64,000 nt of DNA, taken from Sphagnum magellanicum (lineage: Eukaryota > Streptophyta > Sphagnopsida > Sphagnales > Sphagnaceae). The notes under the pieces are model-generated. The model made no database searches. It saw only the letters and a list, made by a program, of their open reading frames with translations, and was not told the DNA's origin. Numbering within the stretch: position 1 is the first letter of the stretch; each line of letters starts with the position of its first letter. Where the stretch lies: contig CM038918.1 in the NCBI GenBank assembly GCA_021904315.1, forward strand, positions 1,131,349 to 1,195,348. The letters run 5' to 3'. Below, one piece after another: positions 24,901 to 37,613 of the stretch. The translations under genes and the position numbers were made by a program.

Positions 24901-27700
24901 GCAAATAAGCATAGTGCATTTACAATTAGATTCAATTCAAATTGTAAACTTTATAGAAGTAACCATAAAACAATTGCCCTCAAATTTGACTAAAAACAAA
25001 AAGTGCAAGAAATTAGCATAAAAGGTTTGTAATTGGATTTAAAAGTCAAAGCAAAGGTTTTTTAATTTGAAATGAAAGGAGAAAAATACGTAAAGATTGA
25101 GGTTTTGGATAAGATTTATAATGAGAAGTGTAATTAGTACCATATTATTGTTGGGTTTTGAAGTTTGTAGTCCCATCTTTTCTACTTAGTAATTTTAAAA
25201 AAACATTTTTTCTACAAGCTCAAGTTCCACATTCATTGAAACTTATTCTCATAACTTGCACAACAACAACACATTACAATTTGGTTTGTAAAGATTTTCA
25301 AATTTCTACAAATTGTACTCTAACTTTATTATGTTAAGGTGGCATGTAGATTAAAACATATCCAACACTAATAGAATTTTTTTCCTCCTGGGTAAATTAC
25401 AAGGAAAATAAAAATATACCTTTTGTAAGGACAGGGCTTACTCCACCCACCAACTAAAGGTTAAGGCCATGAAACAAGGAAATCCATGATGTTGCATATG
25501 CATCACAAGAGACACAGTGGAATGGTGCTGAACTCATAACCAAGCACCAATTAAGAAAACATCCCACCTAGGTCAAACCCCATACATAAACCTCCTAGGG
25601 ATTATGGAATACCAACAATGATATTTCACCCTTGAATGTCTTTCAACACATTTTTGTGCTCCTTGACTTCCTAAGACATCCCTAGTTCATTAGCATGCTC
25701 CCCAACTACATGTTGGTAAATTTCCCATTTGAAATCTTAATCTCAAATTAATTCACTAACCTAAACTTTTCCCAGGAATTATCCCTGATGCAAACTTCCC
25801 ACTACGTCTAAGGTTTTGTTGCCCAAAAATCCCCTTGATTTCATTTAATGGCCAACTACAAGTTGACATTTATATTATTTTGGAAAGGATTTTAAAGTCT
25901 TCCCATAGACCCTCCACTTATTTTAACACACCTATGTGGAAGGCGGCGACTTACTACACTAAAAATTGAACCCAAATTGGGATGGGGCCCATTCCATGCC
26001 AATTTCTTCTTACTCAACCCATGCCAACAAGAGGGCCATCCCATGGTGGTCCTGACATGGGTTTTGATTGGGTAAGTCCACTTTTGGTCTCACCTAGAAA
26101 GGCATGTCACTATATGTCATGGATGTCAATGTTATACATGCTTACATGATGAATGGAATTTGCATAAATTTAAATGCATTCATAAATGATGCATCCATCT
26201 CATAATTCATTCATAGTAACTTGTAGTTCACTTTTCATTAATTTGTAATTAATTCACAATTCACTTTTAGATAACTTTTAATTAATTTTTTGTTGATTCA
26301 TAGTTCACTTTTAGTTCATTTTTAGTTAAATATTAATAAACTTGTAATTAGAAAGTCTTTTAAAAAGTTTCATTGGTTGGTAGGCACATGAAAACCTCCA
26401 TGGATGTTTGAGAAGCTTGTAAGAATATTTTATAACTGAAGTTACAACAACAAGAAAAAAATTCAACATAGTTAATAACTTAGTTGAAAATAGTTTAGTT
26501 GAAAATTTTTAATACAAAGTACATAATTAATTTGAATGGCAATGCAATAAGAGCATGAGATGTTGAATGTAATCAGAAGTAAGAAGAAACCATTGGAGCA
26601 AGAGCAATAGTAAGGGAAGAAAAAAATTAATGTTTGGTGGTGGTGACATCTTTGTTTAAAATTTAGGTTACTATAAACATCACAAACCTTCTTACTGTTG
26701 ATCTAAACCCTTAAATCCAAACAAATTTTTTGATTGTTGATGAAAATTGAACTCTTTTCCATGGGCTCTTAACTTTGGCACACAATGTGCATTTGGTGAT
26801 AAAAGGATTTTGATTAAAAAAAATTTTAAATTGAGGTGATAGGTGTATGATACAATAAACCCTCTTTATAATCATGCCTTTCGTGACCGCTTTTTTGTGT
26901 TACAATAACAGACTGTGATTTAAATGTGTATAATCATATTCCATATAAACACTTATAAGCTTGTGACTATAGACCAAAAAAAACCTTACAAAACAACCCT
27001 TTCATGCCAAAATAAAGGTGCCAATTGTTAAAAAAATTTACATGACTTATTCTAAGTTCTACTATGCATTATTAAAATTGAGGTAGGTTGTGATTTTTGC
27101 TTTTTTTAATGTAACAATTTACATTAAATTTGAACTCCTAATTAACTATTAGCTTGTGTATCTTGTTAACTATTAAGATTTTTTGCTTTCATGGCAAGTT
27201 CACATTTTTTTTTGGCTCGTTTGCATTAAAAAATTATTTATTTTCTTTTCTTTTCAATCAAATTCATTGTCGTTAATTTGCACAACTTGAATACAAAGTA
27301 ACATTAACATTACTAAAAGGAACTACAATTTATAAAACCCTAATATTTGTTTTAATTTCTTCTCATTATAATCACTTTTTTTTTTTTAATTTATAAATAT
27401 TTTGTGCTACTAGTGAGTGTGATAGTGACTATACAAAATGATGTTTTTTATTAAAACGAATTATTACCAAGAAATGTGTGATACAAACAAAAATGTGATT
27501 AAAATGGGTGTGATCATAAGGACGATTTACTCTAATTGGGTTTTTTAAATGGAAGACCTCACATACTTTGGAGGGGCATAACTTTTACAAATCTAAACAA
27601 AATTGGATGATTCAAAAGGCTGAGGTTACAAATTATATTCAAACTCTATCACCAACTTAGTGATACCTAAATGCTATTGTCTGATAACTCACTTAATCGT
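24900..27700. other. AT-rich intergenic DNA, no gene recognised
   Basis: Beyond the end of B2. No open frame of useful length, no splice pattern and no match to the other blocks that I can see. A degenerate short tandem pattern built on TAGTTCACTTTTAGTTCA lies at about 26,220-26,345. Confidence 0.55.
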
Positions 27701-27709
27701 TGGTGTGTC

Positions 27710-29670
27710 TAAAAGATATGAGTCACAGTCGTATACCACATTCTGGAGTCCGCATTCATATGGAGCTTCTTGAACAGGAACCCCAAGCTGATCCCCAGTG
27801 CATACAACACAGATATGCCAAAGTGAACTACCACCCACCAGCATACCATCCACTGGATGCCCGTTATGACTTAGTTGTAGACGAACCTCAACTGAGTTAA
27901 CATCTGGTTTCATCGTAGTTGAAGTTAACATCTGGTTTCATCGTGGTAACCCTTTCTGTATCAAAATAGTTCCCCTATATTTATAGGTTAATAAGTAGGA
28001 TTTAATAGGTGACTACCTAGGTAAGTATATGGTTTACAGAGAGGTATTGGCTCTTCTAACTACCTACGTATTAACACCCAATTGAGGTGTAACTGAGGTA
28101 ACCACCATGGTTAGCTAGAGAACTGGAACCCAATACAAAATTGTTTCTGGACCACTTGTCATCCATGGTGCATGGTGGGTGCTCCTTCACTCAGGCCAAA
28201 GGACAGCCGATGCAGGTCCAGTCCTTGCAATTCCTTTTTGGGGTCAACAACCAGTGTTGTTTAATACAGATTCTTTTATGCAGCTTTAGTGGCAATTCTT
28301 TTCCACAGGAAGGTTTAAAAAAAATTGGTGATCTTCCCTAGGAATCTTTTGCCTTTTATCTGGCTGTAAACCATATATATGAAGCACAAGTATATAAATG
28401 ATATATTTTTTTATCATCCTTACATATTTCTGGCTAGCTAGGTACTTACGAGAACCAAATATGGCAAATGAGGTGACTTTTTCTTTTTCTTCAAGAACTT
28501 TTGGCCATTGCAACACCCAAAATTAACTTATTTTCCCAGTTTTTTTTAATTCCTAATTTTGCCTTTTGAGAAATAGGCCGGTGTGAAACAATACAGTTAG
28601 CTCATGCAACATGGTCCCCAAATGAATCTTACCATGTTGTTGACCATGTACTCTGGGCAACTCACAGGAGGCCACACATCTGGTGCTCCGACGAATCTAA
28701 TTTGAGGCAATGAAACTTCCTGCATGATGGAGTATGTGGAGGGGAAAGCTCTGTGCCCCTTGGGTAAACCCCGAGGTATTGTGCTTCACCAGAGCAAGGG
28801 CCCAAGCAAAAGGCCCTGAAAGAACGAAACCCTGCATGCTGAGTGACACCAGCTGACAACATGCAAACTTTGTTTCAATAATGAGCAATGAAAGAGCACA
28901 TCTTGTCTGCCCTCTAAACCATGTGTTGGATGGTTCTTGGATTTTGTTATAACCTCTTGGTCTGAGTTTTTGAAAATTTCCACATTCAAACAACCCGGGA
29001 TCTGGGTTTCTATTAAAAGACTGAAAATAAGTGCAGGTTTGAAGTTTTAGAAAGAAATTGAAGGATTGTCTGGTTTCCTCAAAGAAGGCACGAAGAATCA
29101 AATGTTCAGAGTAGGTTGTTTGACCATTTCTTTGAATTTTCTTAAAACGAAAATGGATTGTTTGACGCGCTAAGCATTGCTGATCAGAGTTCCACACACC
29201 TAACCCTTACCCTTACCCGCACGATATTTCTTGGAAAAAGTGCGACCAACCCAACATGGCTGTGTAAATTTTCCCTAATACACACCCTTCTCAAAACTAC
29301 AACCTGTTACACGGAAGGAATGACCTGCCAGAAATTGTGCAGTGTATTTGGTGGTAACCTTATAAAGCATATTTTGACATCCAGGAGCAGGGAGGGCATT
29401 TCGTTTTTCATAATGCCCCCCCCCCCTGTTTTGCCTCAGTTTATCCCCTGGATCTCTTGCAGGTCTCTACGTTGGGTAAAGTGCTTGGTCTAGGGGCCTG
29501 CCTAGGTAGCCCTTATTTTGGTAATGACCTCAACCTAGGGCTTTTACCCTACACTTAAACGCACAATAAGCCTCCAGTTTGAGGCGCAAGGACCAAAGGT
29601 ACCACATCAAACATGAAAACAACACGTGTTAGAAATTCATGAATTTAGTTCCCATGCCACTGTACATACC
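27710..29670. repeat. Third copy of the ROCO upstream end plus A (A3)
   Basis: 27,710-27,960 matches the distal end of the ROCO upstream region (same place as 13,690-13,900, including one minisatellite unit at 27,850). 27,960-29,670 matches A1 and A2. The match stops at about 29,670, where A2 continues differently. No ROCO gene body and no B spacer are attached, so this is a truncated copy. A 166-codon minus frame (29,197-28,697) overlaps the repeat and is broken in A1 and A2. Confidence 0.85.
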
Positions 29671-32600
29671 ATGCAATTCAACTGAATAGAAAAATAACAT
29701 AGAAAGTTATCATCTATAACGCACAAGAAATGAATCCAACGAGGTAACAAAAATCCATGATCAATGTCACACATTGATATATATACCAAAGGCTTCAAAG
29801 CATTCAACCAGATCAGCATTCAAGGTGATCAACAGTATAGTCTACTTCAAGAATCCCTTGTCACATATTGTTGCACTTGCAGGTAGTACAGGTCACTTTT
29901 GCCACAATCGAAGTATCTCATAATTTGCATTAGGAGCAACATTTCCAAGTTCCAACATCTCATGAAGACATATCATGTATATTTTAGGAATTTTTGCTTG
30001 TACCCAAAGTGGGTATCATGCAGAGGAAGATGTAGAAAAAGGTGGTGATCATTCCTTGGAAGATTTAGCCAAATCTGGCTATAAAAAATTATAAAATATG
30101 AATCTTTGATCATCCTTCTATATATTAGCTACACATTGAAATCCAAGTAAAGACATCTAATGATTTTAGCTTTTTTTCCCCTAACTTCTAGTGTTTAAAA
30201 ACGTCCAAAATCTCTTAATTTTTGAATTTTGAATTTTGAATTTCACATTTTGGCGAAATATCACCAATAGAGAAAATGCCGGGCTGTATCATATGGAATA
30301 GTCTTTTTTACTATTGATAAAACTCGCCAAAAGACAACCCCGCTTCACTTGTCTGGCAAAAATTCTCTTTTTCTCTCTTCTAATTTCTTTTTTGGCACAG
30401 GTCTATCCACTGGCTACTGTTTCAGCATTCCTGTACAAAAGTGTGACCAATTAAGTCGAAATTTGTCTAGGGATGCTTGCAACTGTTCCTAAGCTACAAT
30501 TGTTTTCCAAAAAACTCACGACCAGACTGGCAGATTATATCTTGGAATGCAACTCCCAATGGATATTACCAAATATAATCTTTATTTAATCTGCTTCAGC
30601 TAGCTTGCCATGCTGACACAGGCTGTTTTGCATTTCATCAATGTTGTTTAATAAATAAACTGAAGATTCAGGCAATACTGTCCACAGACGGTATTCTGAT
30701 ATTTCAAATTTGAAGTGAAGAAAATTGGAAAAAAGCTGGGAAATAGCAGGGTGGAAAACAACGCATAAAGGCCACAATTGCTAGCCAAAGCAGATTTCAT
30801 ATTAGAGAGGGTCTTGATGGGTTGCTCCTATATGCTGCTTTCTGGTGTAAAGCAGCACAGGTAGGAATGGAAGATGGTGGGATCAGTTTTCCGCCCATTG
30901 AAGTATGTCATGGGGTGAATTCTGCCACCAGAATGTGGCACAGCTGCACTGAATCTGTCGTACACGAAATATTTGACTGGCTGCAAGATATCATGTTGCT
31001 AGTTGCTACCATATTAAGGATCCATACTTAACATCATGCCTCTTATTTGAAAATGGACCAAGCCTCAATTGTGTGGTCAGAGCAGCTTCGTCCTGCTGCA
31101 AGGTGGTCATTAGTGATTGACCTTATAGGGGCGATTTTGCAGCAATGTTTGTTTTGATTCAGTACCTACACTGGTACCTTCACCTTCTTGAGTGAGGCCT
31201 CCTAGTGTAAGTAAACCCGCAACAGTGGGAGCATTCTCAAAATATAGGGCCTAGGAGGAGGCAATAGCTGAGTCCGGCCCCACATTTTGGGAATGTTCCC
31301 AAGCCATGGGCTTTACCCATTCTTAAGTACATATAAGGAAAAGCTTTACATGAACCTGAAAATCATCATGATCATAAACATACAAACATCAGAAGGGATG
31401 GGAGGGCGAGGGTCCTTACATTTTCACATTAGGTGGGTCTTAAGTGGGTCATAAAGTAAAATTAAACCCTCCTCTGCTTGCCCATTGCTTAATACCTAGG
31501 GCTACATCCACTCCCTCACACCAAAAAAATGCTCATCCGCACAAGCTCACTTTAGTGTCTTGTCAGCTGAAATTACACTCAAACAATAGGATATCTAGTT
31601 CAGGAACACAAAATGTTATAACAGTTGGTGAGTCCTGCATCAATTAGTCACACCAGATTAGAGAATCATTCAAATTTTCTGTAGGGTCAAGATCAAAAGT
31701 GAGTAGACAACTGTTTCCAGTTTCAACACACTAGGACATTTCTGTCAACAGAAAGCAACAATACAGGAAATATTAGTTAACTCAAGAGTGAGCCTTGCTT
31801 TCCACACAGTTTTGGAACTGGTACTATATCTACACACTCAAACGGCTAAGAAACAATGTAACAGGTAAAAATGCCAAGACTTGTAATTATTTGCTTCTAG
31901 GGATAAACATTAAAACAATATTTCTTGACTTGCTTTTCTATCATTGCAAATACAAGAATCTAAGATAGCAACAAACCATACTCCCTTTCATTTTCCCACC
32001 AACTCCTAAGACTTTGCCCGAAAAGAAATTCCCTCAAAGTGACAAATCAATTACCTACACACTCTAGACTTGCAATTCCTGGCTCAGTCTTCATTGGAAA
32101 AGAGAAATCAGAAACCTGTCCAAGAGTCCCCAAAATGGCAAGATGATGATGACATTGCCTGTGTCATGTGACCCTGAATGCTTTGGTGCCCCTGTAAGAT
32201 TCTTCACATCTCTGCAAACAGGATCAATACAATGCGTGAATGTAAGTGAAGACCCACCAAATTTCTTTCTGCTCACCATATCCAGCATGAAAAACCAGGA
32301 AAAAGACATGATTGTAAGATTCAATGACTCGGTCTCTCAAGGACTGCACACCTGCCCACACCAGTTAATCAATACCTAGTACCTAACATTCTGTTGATGG
32401 GAGTGCTGCCATCCTAAGATCTTAATTGGCAAACAGAGACATGAGTCCTCAAGTGTATGATTAGCTCAACTCCTCACTGTTTTAATCTGTTAAACTGGAA
32501 AATTATGGGTTTGAATGCAGATTATGACAGAAACATTCTTTGAGTCCAACAACCTCTTGAACTGGTTGGAACAATGATGTTGGTGGTCAACATGTTGTAC

Positions 32601-35600
32601 ATGAGGTGTTCTGAAGGCTGGTGGAGAACAGGTGGCATCAGGACTTGTGGTGCCAACCCATCCCTGCAAAAGACAAAAATTTGGAGTAATGGGTCTCTTG
32701 TGGTGATCATCTCCTGGACGTACAATGCTGAGAACTTTGCAATCCCCCTACAGAATGCAAGTCATCTTCACAGAAAGTACAGAAGCATTTTGTATGCAGC
32801 TTCTTCCAGGATTGAGAAGCTTCACCAGCACTAGTATCTGCAGCAAAAGAAGGGACCTATACCTGTCAGAAATTTGGAGGGAGTTTGTATGAATGGAGAG
32901 GTGAAGCAGGCAGAATCCTCCATGTTCATCCTGTTCACTACTGAAATCAAAGGATTCTTGCACCCCGCTTACTCAGACCTCAACTGGCAAGATATGACCA
33001 ATCAATTTGACATCGACATCTGGACTTGCATATTCTTCTGTGTCTGCCTACGAAATGCAAATTAGAAGTAGCAGTTCAAGTCAGTAACACACAGCACGGT
33101 GCTGAAGGAAAGGAATACTGGAGACACCACTGCACCTCAACACAAATCCAGGAATAACCAACAATATGGTTCATCTTAACATGTCAAACTGATGGAATCG
33201 AATGGCTGACAGTCCCCTTCAACTTCCCCTTCAACTAGATCATGAATCTTTGTGTGCGGGTAGTGACACAGTTTAGACATCAGTTGACAAGAGCTTTAAT
33301 ATGCTTGAAATTATTTGGATGGAAAGTCAGTATAAACCTGTATGGTTTTCAAGAATGTATAACAGTATACCCGGTCTGGATTCATCTTTGGGAAGCTGCA
33401 ACTTTGATCATTGATGAAGGCCGCTGCAGCTGTACACATAAGAACCTGCCATACACGGTACAAAACCAAAGCCACCTTTGTTTCCAATGGCAAATCTCAA
33501 ATTTTGCTGAAACTTATACAACTCAGGTGTCAGCCATTCCTTCAAACAACTTGTGTGTCCTAAGTCTGGTGACCTGCAACACTCCACTGGTCCATCTTTG
33601 TTTCATCTTAGTTCATACCAGGATCTCAAATATTTGACCTTTATAGATATATGACTACATAGACTTGTTTTGAACACATGATTCTAGTGAATGCTTGCAT
33701 ACATTATCACCTGGTATTATTTCTGTGATGCAGCGGCTCAATGAGCAAGGTATGCAGAACTAAAAGGATTTCAATTTGCATCTACCAATATTCAAAATCA
33801 ACAAAATAAAAGGTCTCTTTGAAGATGTTGGCATTGAGAATGTGCTTTTGCAGAGAAGAGTCCCAACGCAGATAGGCATGAAAAACTGAAATTAGGTTAA
33901 ACAACGCTTTACAATGGGCAAGGCCCAGAACTGGGAGATATTCCCAAAAATGGGGTGGCCCAATTTGAGAACTACCCCATGATCCTAGGCCCCTTATTTT
34001 GGGTAGGACCCTGCCCTTGGGCTTTACCCCACCCTAAGATTCCTACTCTCCTACCCTTTGCATCCTACTCTCTTATCACGAGTGTCCTGACAAAAGGACC
34101 CTCTCAAGCTCTCAACGCAAGAGAAGCTTGTGCAACCTGGACATATCTATAGTAACAATCCAAAGGTGATTCCAACATTTCACAGTTGTACTCTTCCTCT
34201 GCAAATGTGAGTCCTGGTGAGGTAGTAGTTCATGCTCTTACCATGGGAGGAGATCAGACAACTTCCAGAAGCTGGCAACACAATTGGCGAAAAATGTCGA
34301 AATCATGATTGTAGTTGGCAGAATATGCCTTTAGTCCTCAAGTTTATGCAGGAATCAACACCCCAAGAGATTTACCCTTGGATCAGATCTCAATGGCTGC
34401 CTCCTAGTAGCAGTAGTGACAAGGATTTAGTATTTAGAGCAGAGAGTGATACTCTCACCCCAGGCTACTAGCCTTGCAGAGAAGTGAAGTTCTTACAAAG
34501 CAACTCCGCTTTGTCTATGAGAATTGCATTTCCTTCTTGCTGGATCTGATACATTACTTGTAAATTATTGATTTTCCGTCCACATTTTTTCCAAATGTTT
34601 CAAGGCGAGAATTCAATGGAAGCAAAGACACAATTTTAGAGTTTAGAATCAATTAGACACTAGAAAAAAACCGGATGAAGCCATGATGAGATGCAGATCC
34701 ATTTTCCAGGTGCATCTGAGAACCTCTGCCATTTCAAACTCATCCTTGCTCGTCCATGCTTTTGAAATGGTTGTCTCTGGAGAGGAATTCATTGTTTGAG
34801 TCCTCTTATTAGTTTCTTCTAGTCAACAACTTGTTTGTTTCTTGTAGTTGAGAACTTCCCTCCAAGGAGAAGTGGCTTCTGTGGGAATTTGGTCTCCTGA
34901 TCCAGTATTACATATTGTTATGTTGGATAGTCTGTGAATCATTTCATTGCTGAAGTTCAACTTTCACTGCACCACCTGTCTGAAGATATAGTTCTCTATC
35001 TTCTGGATCCTGAGCATTACTCTGCAATGAACATGAAGATTCGTATTTTGGCCAACAGCAATCACACTTCCAGGTCACTTGTTGTTACATGCATGTGACT
35101 TTGGAGCTTCTATGTTAGACACCTGTAGTGATGCACAGTTGGGTGTTGGTTGTGTTTTGGAATGATGACTTATAGGTCTCTTGGTTGCTTCTACCAGCAG
35201 CTATGAAATTGTATGAAGTTGTCACTACTGGAATCCCAAGCACAAAAGTTTCAATGTGGTTGGTGTGTGCATGTGGAACTTGTCCATGTCACAATTTTGT
35301 GCCTCACTTTGCAGTGCTCACAACAGATCTGCTTTTGCATTTCAATTAGAACAATGAAATGTTTCTAAGTGTGGCGCATGTGAACATGGTCCATGACATG
35401 AGGAAGAATTGGCCTCAGAGGTTTTGCTTTTCACAGATTCTTGCGGCTTGTGCCAAGCAAGAAACAGGTTGTAGAAAACCTCTGGTAGGATTTCTTGACA
35501 AGTCCTTCAAAATGGTGAGATCAGACGCTGGAGAAGATAATTCAAAGGATTTTTGTCATTTAGTCCTCTCATTAATATGGGACTTGTCTTTACCTTGTTC

Positions 35601-37600
35601 TTAGGTGTGAGATTTCATACCGTGATCTGCACCAACCCAGAGGAATGCACAGTCTGCTGATCACTTGGATTTTGATTTTTGGACACAGGCTGGTGCACAG
35701 AATCCTGATTTTAAACCTAAGAGAGACACAGAGGTACTTACATTGAGCTCAACGGAAATTTGGAATCCTCCTGTGCCAAAGTAAAGCTAGCTCAATTGGG
35801 CCCAGAGTTGTTTGTCACCTTGATCACCTGGTCACCTTGAATGCCATAATCCTGAGACATTTCCAGTAAATTTTAGACGTGTCCAACAAATAAACTTGAT
35901 GGTTTGGATTGCCAAGAAAGTATCACTCACAAATTTGCAGGGCAAATTTTTGGGTTTTGGACATTTGAGCATCAGAATTTTGAGGAGAATGAGAGCGAGA
36001 AAGAGTACCTGAAGTCGCAGATATGAAGAAGGAATCGAAATGGGTCCTAGAGCGACGGGCGCGACAAACCCCATTCACAGCTCTTATGTTTTTCGAACCA
36101 ATCTAAAGCTTTACCTCAAAAATGTTGCACTTTCCGAACAAGGCACAAAAACAAGTGAACACACCATCCACTCACATTGTCAACCGTCGCAAAAACAGGA
36201 CAGATCCTAACCCAGCTTGCAACTCAAGTTCAATCTGCACCCACAGCTTTCAGCAGCAAAATGGCAAGATCATGTTGCTCTAGCAAACTCCAGGAGGTTT
36301 TCGTTGCAAGGGGGAAAGACCACAAAATGTCAAAAGGCTGAAAAGAATAAGGAATTGCAGCGACAAGCCAGAGGAACATAGTATCAGCCGACCCATTGTA
36401 GATTTGAACTGTCATTTAAACCCTGATGAGACCACTTCCTGCTCTAGGAAATTGGCAGCTTGCAAAACTCTAAAGCGAAAACTGGAAAAACCCCTCGACT
36501 TCCACACGTCTTTGCTAATCCATTCAGCCACTTGCTGCCACGAAACTCGAGTCTCCTAGTCTAGCAAGATGGAGAAAAACCCTTCTACCCAGTTACACTC
36601 ATCCTAAGCACCTTCTCAACATTTCAACCGAGACATCTTGCTCATCCAAAATTCTCCGTCACCCCCCCGCAAGCACTTGAAAGCACCAAGGATTCCAACT
36701 TCCGAGAAGGAATTCACCCCAGTTACTGACAAGAGCTCGAAAATCTCTAGGTTCCGCCGCTTCAGAAAATTTCCGAGCAGTACCACCCATCACGACCATC
36801 TTCCTACACTTGCAATCCGGATACCTGGAGAGTGCTCAACTCTTTCAGACGGCGCTCGTGTACTACCCCACCCCACCCAGCAATTTTTTGTATACAAAGA
36901 ATAACATACAAAAGCACATGGAACGACGAAGCGCACGAAATCTCACCATCAACACAACAGGCGGATGTAGAGCAAACCCACGAATCTGTGCGGCAAAGAA
37001 GAGCCCAACCAACTTTTGCGAAGGAATTGGTGGCGAGGCGATGGGGAATTTCAAGGACGGAACAACGTGCGCGGCGGTGGGAGGATGTGGAAGCACGCTG
37101 CCTGCTCGTGGGTTGCCACCACGCGGTCGATATCTCACCATCAGGTTGCAAAAATCAACGGCTCATAGAGGAGATCTTCTCTCTGGCCTTCAGATGAAAT
37201 GAATCCTAGCTACCAGTTCTTGCATACGACAGCTGATTCGAGATTCGGGATCTAAACAGCCGATTCTAGATTCGGAATCTAAGGCAGCCGCGTTCTCATT
37301 TCGCATTCCTCATGTGTTCTCCATTAACTATTTTCCTGGTCAATCCGGCCCATTGAAAGGGGACTCAGTTTAATATCCAACGGTAGGATCAAATGAGATC
37401 GAGATGAGAAAGGTAAGTATTATCATTCTGACCCCCAATCTAGGTTCTCATCTCAAATCGGACAGTTCATGTGGCAATAAGGACTAGCCTACATTCATCA
37501 CATGGTATGTCTTATCTTGTGACATAATAGTTAAATATGATTCCACAACACACAAGAAACCAAACTTTGTTTGCAAGTTAATGTACCATGTTTAACAAAA
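29670..37600. other. Island of different composition between R1 and R2
   Basis: Less AT-rich than its surroundings and not duplicated elsewhere in the window, apart from a very diverged A-like stretch at about 29,985-30,310. GC content rises toward 36,100-37,200, as near plant promoters. Many CAG acceptors and GTAAG donors occur on both strands. Open frames are all under about 131 codons (longest plus frame 33,242-33,637) and I recognise none of them. It may hold one or more multi-exon genes that cannot be resolved by eye. Confidence 0.5.
35742..36074 (-). CDS. Possible first two coding exons of an unrecognised multi-exon gene
   Basis: An ATG at 36,074 opens a 22-codon exon (MGFVAPVALGPISIP...) ending at 36,009 with donor CTTCAG|GTACTC. 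The next plausible exon is 35,770-35,742, with acceptor TTTGGCACAG and donor AAT|GTAAGT; it continues the frame for nine codons. Further minus-strand peptide-like exons are suggested near 35,030 and 34,550 (for example the peptide QEGNAILIDKAELL), but phases could not be joined with confidence. GC-rich DNA upstream (36,100-37,200) would fit a promoter and leader. I do not recognise the product. This may equally be chance splice signals in non-coding DNA. Confidence 0.22.
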
Positions 37601-37613
37601 TGTATTTTTTAAA

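Noticed and set aside
27770..27900. Short plus frame beginning MELLEQ at the end of the upstream region, with MEL.EQVPGPVDPERVQQMG relatives at 50,583 and 59,538
   Set aside because: Attractive as a small peptide, but the frame length and end differ in each copy because of minisatellite changes, and R1 lacks the ATG.
28697..29197. 166-codon minus-strand frame in A3
   Set aside because: The same stretch in A1 and A2 is broken into different short frames, so it is not maintained as coding sequence.
36810..37202. Overlapping 88 to 130-codon frames on both strands in the GC-rich part of the island
   Set aside because: Open frames on both strands at once are expected in GC-richer DNA; none has recognisable motifs. 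Kept only as possible leader or promoter DNA.
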